The notes beneath the pieces are model-generated. The model had not been told where the DNA came from. It did not search any database and saw only the letters and a list, made by a program, of their open reading frames with translations. Of a stretch of DNA of 61,739 nucleotides, positions 55,173 through 61,739 are shown in pieces. A program made the translations under genes and the position numbers. Source of the stretch: Halioglobus sp. GTDB taxonomy: Bacteria > Pseudomonadota > Gammaproteobacteria > Pseudomonadales > Halieaceae. The stretch lies in the NCBI GenBank assembly GCA_029287595.1, contig JARFQU010000123.1, positions 1 through 61,739 of the forward strand. Direction: 5' to 3'. The first letter of the stretch is position 1, and each line of letters opens with the position of its first letter.

Positions 55173-55936
55173 TGATCGCTCTAAGCGTCAACCTCAACAA
55201 GATCGCACTGATCCGCAACTCCCGGGATACCACCAACCCGGATGTGCGCCAGCATGCGCAAATGTGTATCGATGCCGGGGCCGATGGTATCACCGTGCAC
55301 CCGCGCCCGGACCAGCGCCATATCCGCGCCCAGGACTGCTTCGACCTGGCGGGCATGCTACAGGTGGAATTCAATATAGAAGGCAACCCGGTATCCGGGC
55401 CGCGCAAGAGCGAGCGCCCCGGTGTCGGTGACTACCCCGGATTCATGGAACTGGTGCGCGAAATACGGCCGGCCCAGTGCACCCTGGTGCCGGATGGCGA
55501 TGGCCAGCTCACCTCGGATCACGGTTTCGATCTGAAGCGCGATGGCGACCACGTGGCGCCGCTGGTGCAGGAACTGCAGTCCCTGGGCATCCGCACCAGC
55601 CTGTTTATGGACCCGGACCCGGAGCAGATTCGCCTGGCTGCGCAACTGGGCACGGAGCGCATCGAGTTATACACGGAATCCTACGCCCGGGCTTACCAGC
55701 GCCAGGAAGATCTCGACGCAGTGTTTGCCAGGTTTTTACTGGCTGCGGAAGTTGCCGCAGAGGAAGGCCTGGGGCTGAACGCCGGCCACGACCTGGACCT
55801 GCACAACCTGCCCCGCTTCGCCACCATCCCGGGGCTGCTGGAAGTGTCCATAGGTCATGCCCTGACGGTCGACGCGATCCGCATTGGGCTGGCCCCCGCC
55901 GTGGCAGCCTACCAACGCGCTCTGGGGAAATCGTGA
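55172..55936 (+). CDS. pdxJ: Pyridoxine 5'-phosphate synthase
   Basis: This 254-residue TIM-barrel enzyme makes the pyridoxine ring. NLNKIALIRNSRDTTNPD near residue 6, GADGITVHPRPDQRHI near 43 with the catalytic His, FNIEG near 70 and NAGHDLDLHN near 203 with SIGHAL near 228 are the active-site segments. The middle part FMDPDPEQIRLAAQLGTERIELYTESYARAY and GLLEVSIGHALTVDAIRIGL read more like the Bacteroidetes type than the Escherichia coli form. The start is the ATG at 55172, since the frame extends far upstream through ppiA without coding sense. It is coupled to genes on both sides. Confidence 0.95.
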   Translation: MIALSVNLNKIALIRNSRDTTNPDVRQHAQMCIDAGADGITVHPRPDQRHIRAQDCFDLAGMLQVEFNIEGNPVSGPRKSERPGVGDYPGFMELVREIRPAQCTLVPDGDGQLTSDHGFDLKRDGDHVAPLVQELQSLGIRTSLFMDPDPEQIRLAAQLGTERIELYTESYARAYQRQEDLDAVFARFLLAAEVAAEEGLGLNAGHDLDLHNLPRFATIPGLLEVSIGHALTVDAIRIGLAPAVAAYQRALGKS

Positions 55937-56469
55937 TGACACCTGAACTGCAGGCACTGCTGGACAAACAGGCTATAACAGAAATGGTGCACAGCTACTG
56001 CAATGCCGCCGACCGCCACGACCACGACAAGATGCGCAGCCTGTATCATGAAGATGCCATCGATGATCACGGGGCCTTTTTCAAGGGCCTGGCGATGGAA
56101 TTTATCGACCAGCTGCCGGCAATCCAGGAGCCCATGGCGATCCTGCATCACAACGTCACCACGCTGAACATTGCCCTGGACGGCGACTATGGGGAGGGCG
56201 AGGTTTACATACTGGCCTTCCACCAGGTACGCACGGAAGATGGGCTGATGGATCTGATGATCGGTGGTCGCTACTTTGACAAGTACGAAAAGCGGGACGG
56301 CTTATGGAAATTCAGCCACCGGGCAGTGGTGGCCGATTGGGCCAGGGTTGACACCCCTTCCACCGTCACCCTGGAGCATCCGATGATCGAGGGCGCGCAC
56401 ATCGGCAAGCCGGGGCCGGAAGATCCCTCCTACGGTTTTTTCAAACTGCTCAAGCGCGGGCAGCGTTAA
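55936..56469 (+). CDS. SnoaL-like (NTF2-fold) protein, third copy
   Basis: This 177-residue protein is related to the tandem pair at 12075-13138. The helix EMVHSYCNAADRHDHDKMRSLYHEDAIDDHG and the final strands MIGGRYFDKYEKRDGLWKFSHRAVVADWARV are shared in pattern. Its start overlaps the pdxJ stop (TGATG), so it is made with PdxJ and the cyclophilin, an odd partnership. Functions in the NTF2 fold range from isomerases to dehydratases and oxygenase beta subunits; no active-site set settles it here. Confidence 0.8.
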   Translation: MTPELQALLDKQAITEMVHSYCNAADRHDHDKMRSLYHEDAIDDHGAFFKGLAMEFIDQLPAIQEPMAILHHNVTTLNIALDGDYGEGEVYILAFHQVRTEDGLMDLMIGGRYFDKYEKRDGLWKFSHRAVVADWARVDTPSTVTLEHPMIEGAHIGKPGPEDPSYGFFKLLKRGQR

Positions 56470-56483
56470 CCGGCAGCGATCTG

Positions 56484-56993
56484 CTATTTATTTACAGAGT
56501 CGACACCTGATGGCGCTTCGTGCGGCCGATCCAGGGCGCCGACGTCGAGGACCGGCGAGGCGTCAATATGCTCGGCATCCATCATGTAGGCCACCCGCTG
56601 CAAGGCCGCGATAATCATAGTCTGCTCCCACTCCTGCAGGCCGTTGAACTGCGCGGCAAACTGTTCCTGTAATGGTATGGGTGCATCCCTGAGTATCTCG
56701 AAACCGCGCTCTGTGAGTTGGACGTGAACCTTGCGCTTGTCGACAGTGGAGCGCTCGCGTTCCAGGTACCCTTTTTTTTCCAACCGGTCCAGAATAGAGG
56801 TAACCGTGGCCTGGCTCAGGCTGACTTCATTGGCCAGCTGCCCGATTGCTGCGCCCTCGAACTTGCAAATTGCCTGGAGCAGCAGTATTTGAGGTGCAGT
56901 CAGACCAGAGATTTTGGCCAGGTGCTTGGAATGTAGATCCGTGGCGCGAATAACCCTGCGCAGGGACGTCAGTACTTGATCCAGCCGATCCAC
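56484..56993 (-). CDS. MarR-family transcriptional regulator
   Basis: This 169-residue protein has the winged helix of the MarR family. GLTAPQILLLQAICKFEGAAIGQLANEVSLSQATVTSILDRLEKKGYLERERSTVDKRKVHVQLTERGFE covers helices 2-4 and the wing, including the conserved DKRKVHVQLT. It represses until a ligand binds. The start is GTG at 56993 and lies inside a palindrome (56992-57009). Its neighbours are the BCCT transporter gene upstream on the same strand and the SnoaL-like gene on the other side, which converges with it. Confidence 0.93.
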   Translation of the reverse strand: MDRLDQVLTSLRRVIRATDLHSKHLAKISGLTAPQILLLQAICKFEGAAIGQLANEVSLSQATVTSILDRLEKKGYLERERSTVDKRKVHVQLTERGFEILRDAPIPLQEQFAAQFNGLQEWEQTMIIAALQRVAYMMDAEHIDASPVLDVGALDRPHEAPSGVDSVNK

Positions 56994-57009
56994 AATAAAC
57001 TCCTATTGT
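56992..57009. promoter_or_regulatory. Palindrome covering the MarR gene start and Shine-Dalgarno site
   Basis: ACAATA (56992-56997) and TATTGT (57004-57009) are a perfect inverted repeat with a 6-base spacer. On the coding strand the spacer holds AGGAG, the ribosome-binding site, and the downstream arm includes the GTG start codon. It could be the operator for autorepression by the MarR protein, or an RNA hairpin that presents the Shine-Dalgarno in its loop. Confidence 0.62.
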
Positions 57010-57060
57010 CCGTACTACGATGAAGCTGATATTACAGCGGTTTGAGCGGCCGAGTAAGGA

Positions 57061-58626
57061 TCAAAACGACGTCGATTCCCGCAAATGGGCATTGAGCCCC
57101 TTGTAAAGACTGAAACACACCACCAGCAGAATTAGAGTAAATGGTATGCCTGCGGCGACCGTCCCGGCCTGTAGCGCCGCCAGTGCCTGTTGCCCACCGC
57201 CGTAGAGCAATGCAGCTGCCAGCAAGCCTTCCATGGTCGCCCAGAAAATACGCTGGGGAACCGGCGCGTCGTGCTTGCCGCCCGCCGTGATGCCGTCGAT
57301 AACGAGCGAGCCGGAGTCCGAGGAAGTGATAAAAAACACCAGTACCAACACCACCCCGATCAGCGTCGTGAGTTCATTAAAAGGCAGGTTCTCGAGCATC
57401 TGAAAGGTGGCAAGACTCATGGAACTCATGCCATCGGCGAGGCTGCCTATCCCGTTCTGTGCCTGGTGCAGTGCGTTCATGCCAAACACGCTCATCCACA
57501 CCACTGTCACCAGGGTCGGCACCAGGAGTACGGCGATGAGAAGCTCCCGGACGGTTCGGCCCTTGGAAACCCGCGCTATAAACATCCCCACGAACGGTGA
57601 CCAACTGACCCACCAGGCCCAGTAGAACACCGTCCAGTCCTGCATCCATTGTTCATCGTCCCGGCCCACCCAGTTGCTCAGGGGTAAGATATTGCCAAGG
57701 TAATTACCCGCCGTATCCAGCACTGCCCCGGCAACGCTGATATTGCTACCAACCAGGGCAACAAAAGTCAGTAAGGCTAAGGCCAGTAACATATTGACGT
57801 TGCTCAGGATCTTGACGCCGCCCTCCAGGCCGCGCACCACCGAGAGAGTAGCAATGAACGTAACGAAGATGATGATGGAAATCTTGGTATTGATGCCCTC
57901 CTCGACCCCGAACAGCATGGTCAAACCGGCGTTGACCTGTGATGCTCCCAGACCGAGCGATGTCGCCAGACCAAATATAGTCGCCAGCACCGCAAACGTG
58001 TCAATGACATGCCCGGGCCACCCCCAGCAGCGTTCCCCGAGTATCGGATAGAATGCGGAGCGCAAGGTGAGGGGAAGCTTGCAATTGAAGCTAAAGAAAC
58101 CCAATGCCAATGCGATGACGGCGTAGATAGCCCAGGCATGCAATCCCCAGTGATAAAGGGTTGCCGCCATCGCCATATCCGCCGCCTCTGGCGTTGCCGG
58201 CGCCACCCCCAGGGGCGTACCCCCGGCGCCAGTGTAGTAGGTCATGGGCTCCGCCACTCCCCAGAACATCAACCCGATGCCCATACCGGCAGCAAAAAGC
58301 ATCGAGAACCAGCTCATGCGACTGAACTCAGGCTTGGCATCCACCCCGCCCAGCCTCACCCTGGAAACAGGCAAAACAATGAGGGCCAGGCAGAACAGCA
58401 AGATCGCGTTCACCGCCAACATCATGAAGCTGTCGAAGGTTGCCAAACACCAGCTACGGGTGGCCATAAGGACCTCATTCGCCTGCGTTGGGAACTGAAT
58501 CGTAACCATGACAAACAGGATGATGAGGCTGGCGCTGATCATGAACACCGGGTTATGGATATCCATACCCCACACCTGGATATTGTCTTCCCCTATGGTG
58601 TAGTCCGATCGATATTTGCTTGCCAT
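57061..58626 (-). CDS. BCCT-family (betaine/carnitine/choline) transporter
   Basis: This 521-residue protein has twelve hydrophobic segments and the BCCT signatures GMGIGLMFWGVAEPMTYY (glycine-rich TM3) and WTVFYWAWWVSWSPFVGMFIARVSKGRTVREL (Trp-rich TM8 box). TSSDSGSLVIDGITAGG follows near 440. It imports trimethylammonium compounds or related zwitterions such as betaine or dimethylsulfoniopropionate, driven by sodium or protons. The MG-x-G motif with Met instead of Asp is found in several members. It is 67 bases upstream of the MarR gene on the same strand. Confidence 0.94.
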   Translation of the reverse strand: MASKYRSDYTIGEDNIQVWGMDIHNPVFMISASLIILFVMVTIQFPTQANEVLMATRSWCLATFDSFMMLAVNAILLFCLALIVLPVSRVRLGGVDAKPEFSRMSWFSMLFAAGMGIGLMFWGVAEPMTYYTGAGGTPLGVAPATPEAADMAMAATLYHWGLHAWAIYAVIALALGFFSFNCKLPLTLRSAFYPILGERCWGWPGHVIDTFAVLATIFGLATSLGLGASQVNAGLTMLFGVEEGINTKISIIIFVTFIATLSVVRGLEGGVKILSNVNMLLALALLTFVALVGSNISVAGAVLDTAGNYLGNILPLSNWVGRDDEQWMQDWTVFYWAWWVSWSPFVGMFIARVSKGRTVRELLIAVLLVPTLVTVVWMSVFGMNALHQAQNGIGSLADGMSSMSLATFQMLENLPFNELTTLIGVVLVLVFFITSSDSGSLVIDGITAGGKHDAPVPQRIFWATMEGLLAAALLYGGGQQALAALQAGTVAAGIPFTLILLVVCFSLYKGLNAHLRESTSF

Positions 58627-58816
58627 CTGCTTTACTACTCGCGGGGAGCCATTCGAATTTTATTTAGAATACAGCCTATTATACCCATGTAGAGGCCATA
58701 GAGATGCATTTTGCATAGACAACTAAATATTAAATTTCAGCTTATCGACTAAAAATACCTTGATAATGCACCTGAATGACAGATTTTCGGGCCCAAACTG
58801 GCATTATTCCCCTATT

Positions 58817-58856
58817 GCTTGAGCTCAAGCCTAATAAAGAAGTACCATATTACTTC
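58817..58856. promoter_or_regulatory. Two adjacent palindromes upstream of the second TonB receptor
   Basis: GCTTGAGCTCAAGC (58817-58830) is a perfect 14-bp palindrome. Eight bases after it GAAGTA (58839-58844) and TACTTC (58851-58856) make a 6-bp inverted repeat around CCATAT. Both lie 66-106 bases before the TonB receptor ATG, inside the 296-base divergent gap that also serves the BCCT gene. The rest of the gap is AT-rich with no gene. Confidence 0.55.
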
Positions 58857-58922
58857 GTACAGTAAATATTCCTGCTCGAACAGTAATAAGTTCCGGGCCC
58901 TCACCTACTATTTGGAAAGCCC

Positions 58923-61349
58923 ATGTACAAACGAAAAGCAATGTATGGCGCCATCCTGGCTGCTTCGACCATCAGCCTGGCCCACGCGCAACTCGAAGAG
59001 GTGATCGTTACAGCAACGAAAAAAGCTTCCAGTACCCAGGATATTCCCATCGCTGTCACCGCGCTCGGGGAAAGCTCCCTGGATCAATTGGGCATCAGCG
59101 ATTTCTCGGACTACCTGGTGCACCTGCCAGGCGTCACTGCCGGTGGCGGCGGACCGGGCACCAATACCATTTACATCCGCGGTGTCGCTTCTACAACGCC
59201 AAACCTGACCACCTCCGGTGTGGCCGGCCTCGCCCCCAACGTCGCTTTCTACCTGGACGAGCAGCCGCTCACGCAACCGGGCAGAAACCTGGACGTCTAC
59301 GCCGCTGACCTGAACCGGATCGAAGTCCTGAAGGGCCCGCAGGGCACCTTGTTCGGCGCCAGCTCCCAGGCCGGCACCGTACGTCTGATTACCAATAAAC
59401 CGGACCCCAGCGACTTCGGCGGCAAGTTGAAAATGGGCACTGGCTTTACCGAAGAAGGTGACCCCAGCTACAACGTTGAGGGCGTGGTCAACGTGCCTGT
59501 ATCGGACACGATAGCCCTGCGCGCCGTGGCTTACGTCGACCAACAGGGTGGCTATATCGATAACGTGGCGGGCAGCGTGACAGCGCGCTCCAGCGCGCGC
59601 TTTCAACCAGGTGGCTTCCAGGGCAGCGATGACTTGTCAGGTGTGAACTTCCTGAAGGCGGACAACGCCACAAGGACCGAGGACGACTTCAACGAGGCCA
59701 CCTACGCCGGCGCTCGCCTGGCCGGGTCATGGGACATCAACGAGGAGTGGAGCCTGTTGCTCGGTGTAGCCCAACAGAACATTGATACGGACGGCGTCTT
59801 CTTCCAGGACCCTGAACTCGACGACCTGGAGATCAGCCGCTATGAGACAGACACGCTGAACGACGACTATGACAATTACAACTGGACAGTGAACGGCCGA
59901 CTGGGAGAACTGGACATCATCTACACCGGTGCTTACACCGAGCGCGAGGCCGATTCCAGGGTCGATTACACTGACTACCTGTTTGTAGGACAGTACATCC
60001 CCTACTACATCTGCGACTACGCCGTTTCCTACCCCAGCGACGGCGTCCCCAGCGGCACTTGCCAGGCGCCTAACCTGTTTGTGAAAAGCGAGGTGAAAAA
60101 CGAAGTGGAAACTCACGAGTTTCGATTTTCCACCGACCAGGGCCGACGCCTTCGCGGAATAGCCGGCGCTTTTTACAGCGACATGGAACTACGCGAGGAC
60201 AACCAGTTCACCTATCCTGGCTCGACCCAGGTCATCGCGGCCGATGGTGTGAGCGTCGGTTTCGGACCCAACTTCTCAGCCCAGCCCTCCTCGGCTAATG
60301 ATAAGGGACAATGGGCCGAAGGCGTCATCTTCCGCAACGACGTGCTGCGCACAGACAAGCAAACGAGCGTATTCGGTGAGGCGAACTTCGATATCACTGA
60401 CCAATTCACAGCCACCGTGGGTGCCCGTTGGTACGATATCGAGGTCGACCTCAAAGGCAGCGCAGCAGGCTCCTTCGGCAATATGGGAGCGGACGAAGAC
60501 AACAACGCGGGCAACAATCTCGACGAGATATTCAGTGGCAAAAACGACAAGGCGGAGACTGACGGCGTCATCGGTAAAGTCAGCCTGTCGTGGATGCCCA
60601 ATCAAGACCAGATGTATTACGTGACCTGGTCGGAAGGCTATCGTCCCGGGTTCCTCAACCGCCCCGGTGGCAGCGTTTCACAGGATGGCAGTTACACCGT
60701 TCCATTCTCCCTCGATACGGACGAAGTGACCAACTATGAACTGGGCTGGAAGCTCGATTTGATGGATGGCACCCTGCGATTTAACGGCGATATTTTCTTC
60801 GTCGACATTAGTGACATGCAGATAGGTATCTTCGACCCCAGCATCACCAATCTCTTTTTCTCTGATAATGCGGCAGATGCCGAGGTCAAGGGTGTTGAGG
60901 GTGACCTCGCCTGGGCACCGCAATTTGCGCCAGGGCTGACTATGGCTGGCGGTTTTTCTTATCTCGATACGGAAATCACTGATAGCTTCGTCACCAACTT
61001 CGTTCGCGAAGGCGACGACCTGGCGTTCGCGCCTGAATTCCAGGCCACCCTCAATGCCCGGTACGAATGGGACCTTAGCGCTGGCAAACTGGCCCACATC
61101 ATGTCCTACGTCAGCTACTCAGATGAAGTCAACACCGACATCGTGGCAGACAACAGCATGACACTGGACAGCTGGTACCTGTGGGGCGCAACCGCCGGTA
61201 TTGCCGACGATGAGTGGACCGCAGAGGTCTATGTGGAGAACCTGACAGACGAACGAGCGGAGATCTCGGGTAATGCCATCTTCAACCGCTCCAGGGTCAC
61301 CGTGGCCAGACCTCGCACCATAGGCCTGCGCTTCGCTTACGATTTCTAG
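58923..61349 (+). CDS. TonB-dependent outer-membrane receptor (second)
   Basis: This 808-residue receptor has a signal peptide (about 1-22, ending SLAHA), the TonB box QLEEVIVTATKK, and a plug domain (about 35-160) with TIYIRGVASTTPNLTTSGV and FGASSQAGTVRLITNKP. A barrel follows with long loops and ends in the aromatic LRFAYDF. The EEVIVTA class is expanded in marine and soil bacteria that eat complex organics; the ligand is unknown. It faces the BCCT and MarR genes across a promoter region with palindromes and is followed by a terminator and a TPR gene. Confidence 0.95.
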   Translation: MYKRKAMYGAILAASTISLAHAQLEEVIVTATKKASSTQDIPIAVTALGESSLDQLGISDFSDYLVHLPGVTAGGGGPGTNTIYIRGVASTTPNLTTSGVAGLAPNVAFYLDEQPLTQPGRNLDVYAADLNRIEVLKGPQGTLFGASSQAGTVRLITNKPDPSDFGGKLKMGTGFTEEGDPSYNVEGVVNVPVSDTIALRAVAYVDQQGGYIDNVAGSVTARSSARFQPGGFQGSDDLSGVNFLKADNATRTEDDFNEATYAGARLAGSWDINEEWSLLLGVAQQNIDTDGVFFQDPELDDLEISRYETDTLNDDYDNYNWTVNGRLGELDIIYTGAYTEREADSRVDYTDYLFVGQYIPYYICDYAVSYPSDGVPSGTCQAPNLFVKSEVKNEVETHEFRFSTDQGRRLRGIAGAFYSDMELREDNQFTYPGSTQVIAADGVSVGFGPNFSAQPSSANDKGQWAEGVIFRNDVLRTDKQTSVFGEANFDITDQFTATVGARWYDIEVDLKGSAAGSFGNMGADEDNNAGNNLDEIFSGKNDKAETDGVIGKVSLSWMPNQDQMYYVTWSEGYRPGFLNRPGGSVSQDGSYTVPFSLDTDEVTNYELGWKLDLMDGTLRFNGDIFFVDISDMQIGIFDPSITNLFFSDNAADAEVKGVEGDLAWAPQFAPGLTMAGGFSYLDTEITDSFVTNFVREGDDLAFAPEFQATLNARYEWDLSAGKLAHIMSYVSYSDEVNTDIVADNSMTLDSWYLWGATAGIADDEWTAEVYVENLTDERAEISGNAIFNRSRVTVARPRTIGLRFAYDF

Positions 61350-61372
61350 TACAGCACTCGCAACACCAAAGC

Positions 61373-61405
61373 CCCGGCGTTAAACTGCCGGGACTTTTCG
61401 TTTTA
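61373..61405 (+). terminator. Rho-independent terminator after the second TonB receptor
   Basis: CCCGGC (61373-61378) and GCCGGG (61387-61392) form a stem with an 8-base loop; AAAG before and CTTTT after extend it. The tail CTTTTCGTTTT is T-rich. It starts 24 bases past the receptor stop and separates it from the TPR gene. Confidence 0.82.
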
Positions 61406-61420
61406 TCCTCTAGGTGTCTA

Positions 61421-61739
61421 ATGACTTCAACCTCGGGTGATCCCAAACCAGCCGATATTCAAAAGAGAATTGCCTCAGGCAATTTTGCCGATGCGCTACG
61501 AGACATCGATACATTGCTTGCCAGCGATCCAGAGCATGCCGAAGCACTGTATATGGCCGCGGTGTGCTACCGCTACACGAAGCAGTACGACAAAGCGCAA
61601 GCCTGCCTGAACTCTCTTAAACCCGTATCGCATGATCGGGGTCGGGTTTTTCAGGAGCAGGGGCACCTGCATGTCGCGCTGAACCATCCAGAGAAAGCAC
61701 TGGCGGCATTTGCTAACGCCTGCCAGCTAAACCCTGTGC
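61421..61739 (+). CDS. Tetratricopeptide-repeat protein, cut by the window end
   Basis: Only the first 106 residues are present. They hold TPR-like helix pairs: ADIQKRIASGNFADALRDIDTLLASDPEHAEALYMAAVCY, then YDKAQACLNSL, and HVALNHPEKALAAFANACQLNP. The start is the ATG at 61421. A TPR protein directly after a TonB receptor is often a TPR-sulfotransferase fusion in related bacteria, but the C-terminal part that would show this is outside the window. No signal peptide is seen. Confidence 0.85.
   Translation, partial: MTSTSGDPKPADIQKRIASGNFADALRDIDTLLASDPEHAEALYMAAVCYRYTKQYDKAQACLNSLKPVSHDRGRVFQEQGHLHVALNHPEKALAAFANACQLNPV

Noticed and set aside
1-61739. CRISPR array, rRNA, tRNA, prophage or integrase genes
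   Set aside because: No regularly spaced direct repeats, no tRNA-like cloverleaf or rRNA segments and no phage structural or integrase proteins were recognised by eye; a tRNAscan or Rfam search would confirm.

Overview
The window reads as chromosomal DNA of a marine-type gammaproteobacterium. The core block gyrA-serC-pheA-tyrA-aroA-cmk-rpsA-ihfB, with mtaD-ubiG-mupP-yciK running divergently from gyrA, is the arrangement known from Pseudomonas. The accessory content (EEVIVTA-type TonB receptors, SnoaL-like proteins, Rieske oxygenases, a WS/DGAT acyltransferase) resembles Cellvibrionales such as Halieaceae. The placement is an inference from synteny and gene content, not from a marker phylogeny.

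Region 1 (1-697) is the end of an IS6-family insertion sequence with a frameshifted transposase, a few bases downstream of a TonB receptor gene.

Region 2 (0.7-22.3 kb) is an accessory catabolic island. It encodes a TonB-dependent receptor coupled to a tocopherol-cyclase-like protein, three SDR dehydrogenases, an EthD-like protein, two hot-dog (MaoC-type) dehydratase subunits, a zinc alcohol dehydrogenase, a cytochrome P450, two Rieske oxygenase alpha subunits and a Rieske ferredoxin. It also has two SnoaL-like proteins, a hemerythrin-lipase fusion, a ketosteroid isomerase with the classical catalytic residues, a WS/DGAT acyltransferase, a carotenoid/stilbene cleavage oxygenase and an LLM flavin oxidoreductase. 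All five divergent intergenic regions carry the same inverted repeat (core CAG-N6-CTG, arms close to AAAACAG/CTGTTTT). The island therefore looks like one regulon whose repressor lies outside the window. The isomerase, P450, Rieske enzymes, dehydrogenases and hydratase-like subunits together suggest oxidation of a hydrophobic polycyclic or isoprenoid compound, possibly a steroid. The substrate is not proved.

Region 3 (22.5-26.5 kb) holds a sugar-phosphate-isomerase-like/alpha-beta hydrolase fusion of unknown function, an iron alcohol dehydrogenase and a small membrane protein.

Region 4 (26.5-32.5 kb) has a LysR regulator, a DHH phosphoesterase and a three-gene glycan cassette (WbpM-like, WbpL-like, epimerase). 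It lies at the position that holds the O-antigen cluster next to ihfB in Pseudomonas aeruginosa.

Region 5 (32.5-56.5 kb) is housekeeping: comEA, pyrF, lapA, ihfB, rpsA, cmk, aroA, tyrA, pheA, serC and gyrA on the minus strand; mtaD, ubiG, mupP and yciK on the plus strand; then rluB, scpB, scpA, a YciO-type protein and an RNase AM-like PHP protein on minus; and yciB, yciI, an SH3 protein, a cyclophilin, pdxJ and a third SnoaL-like protein on plus.

Region 6 (56.5-61.7 kb) is a second accessory module: a MarR regulator whose start lies in a palindrome, a BCCT transporter, a divergent TonB receptor with palindromes upstream, and the beginning of a TPR protein cut by the window end. No rRNA, tRNA or CRISPR array was recognised.
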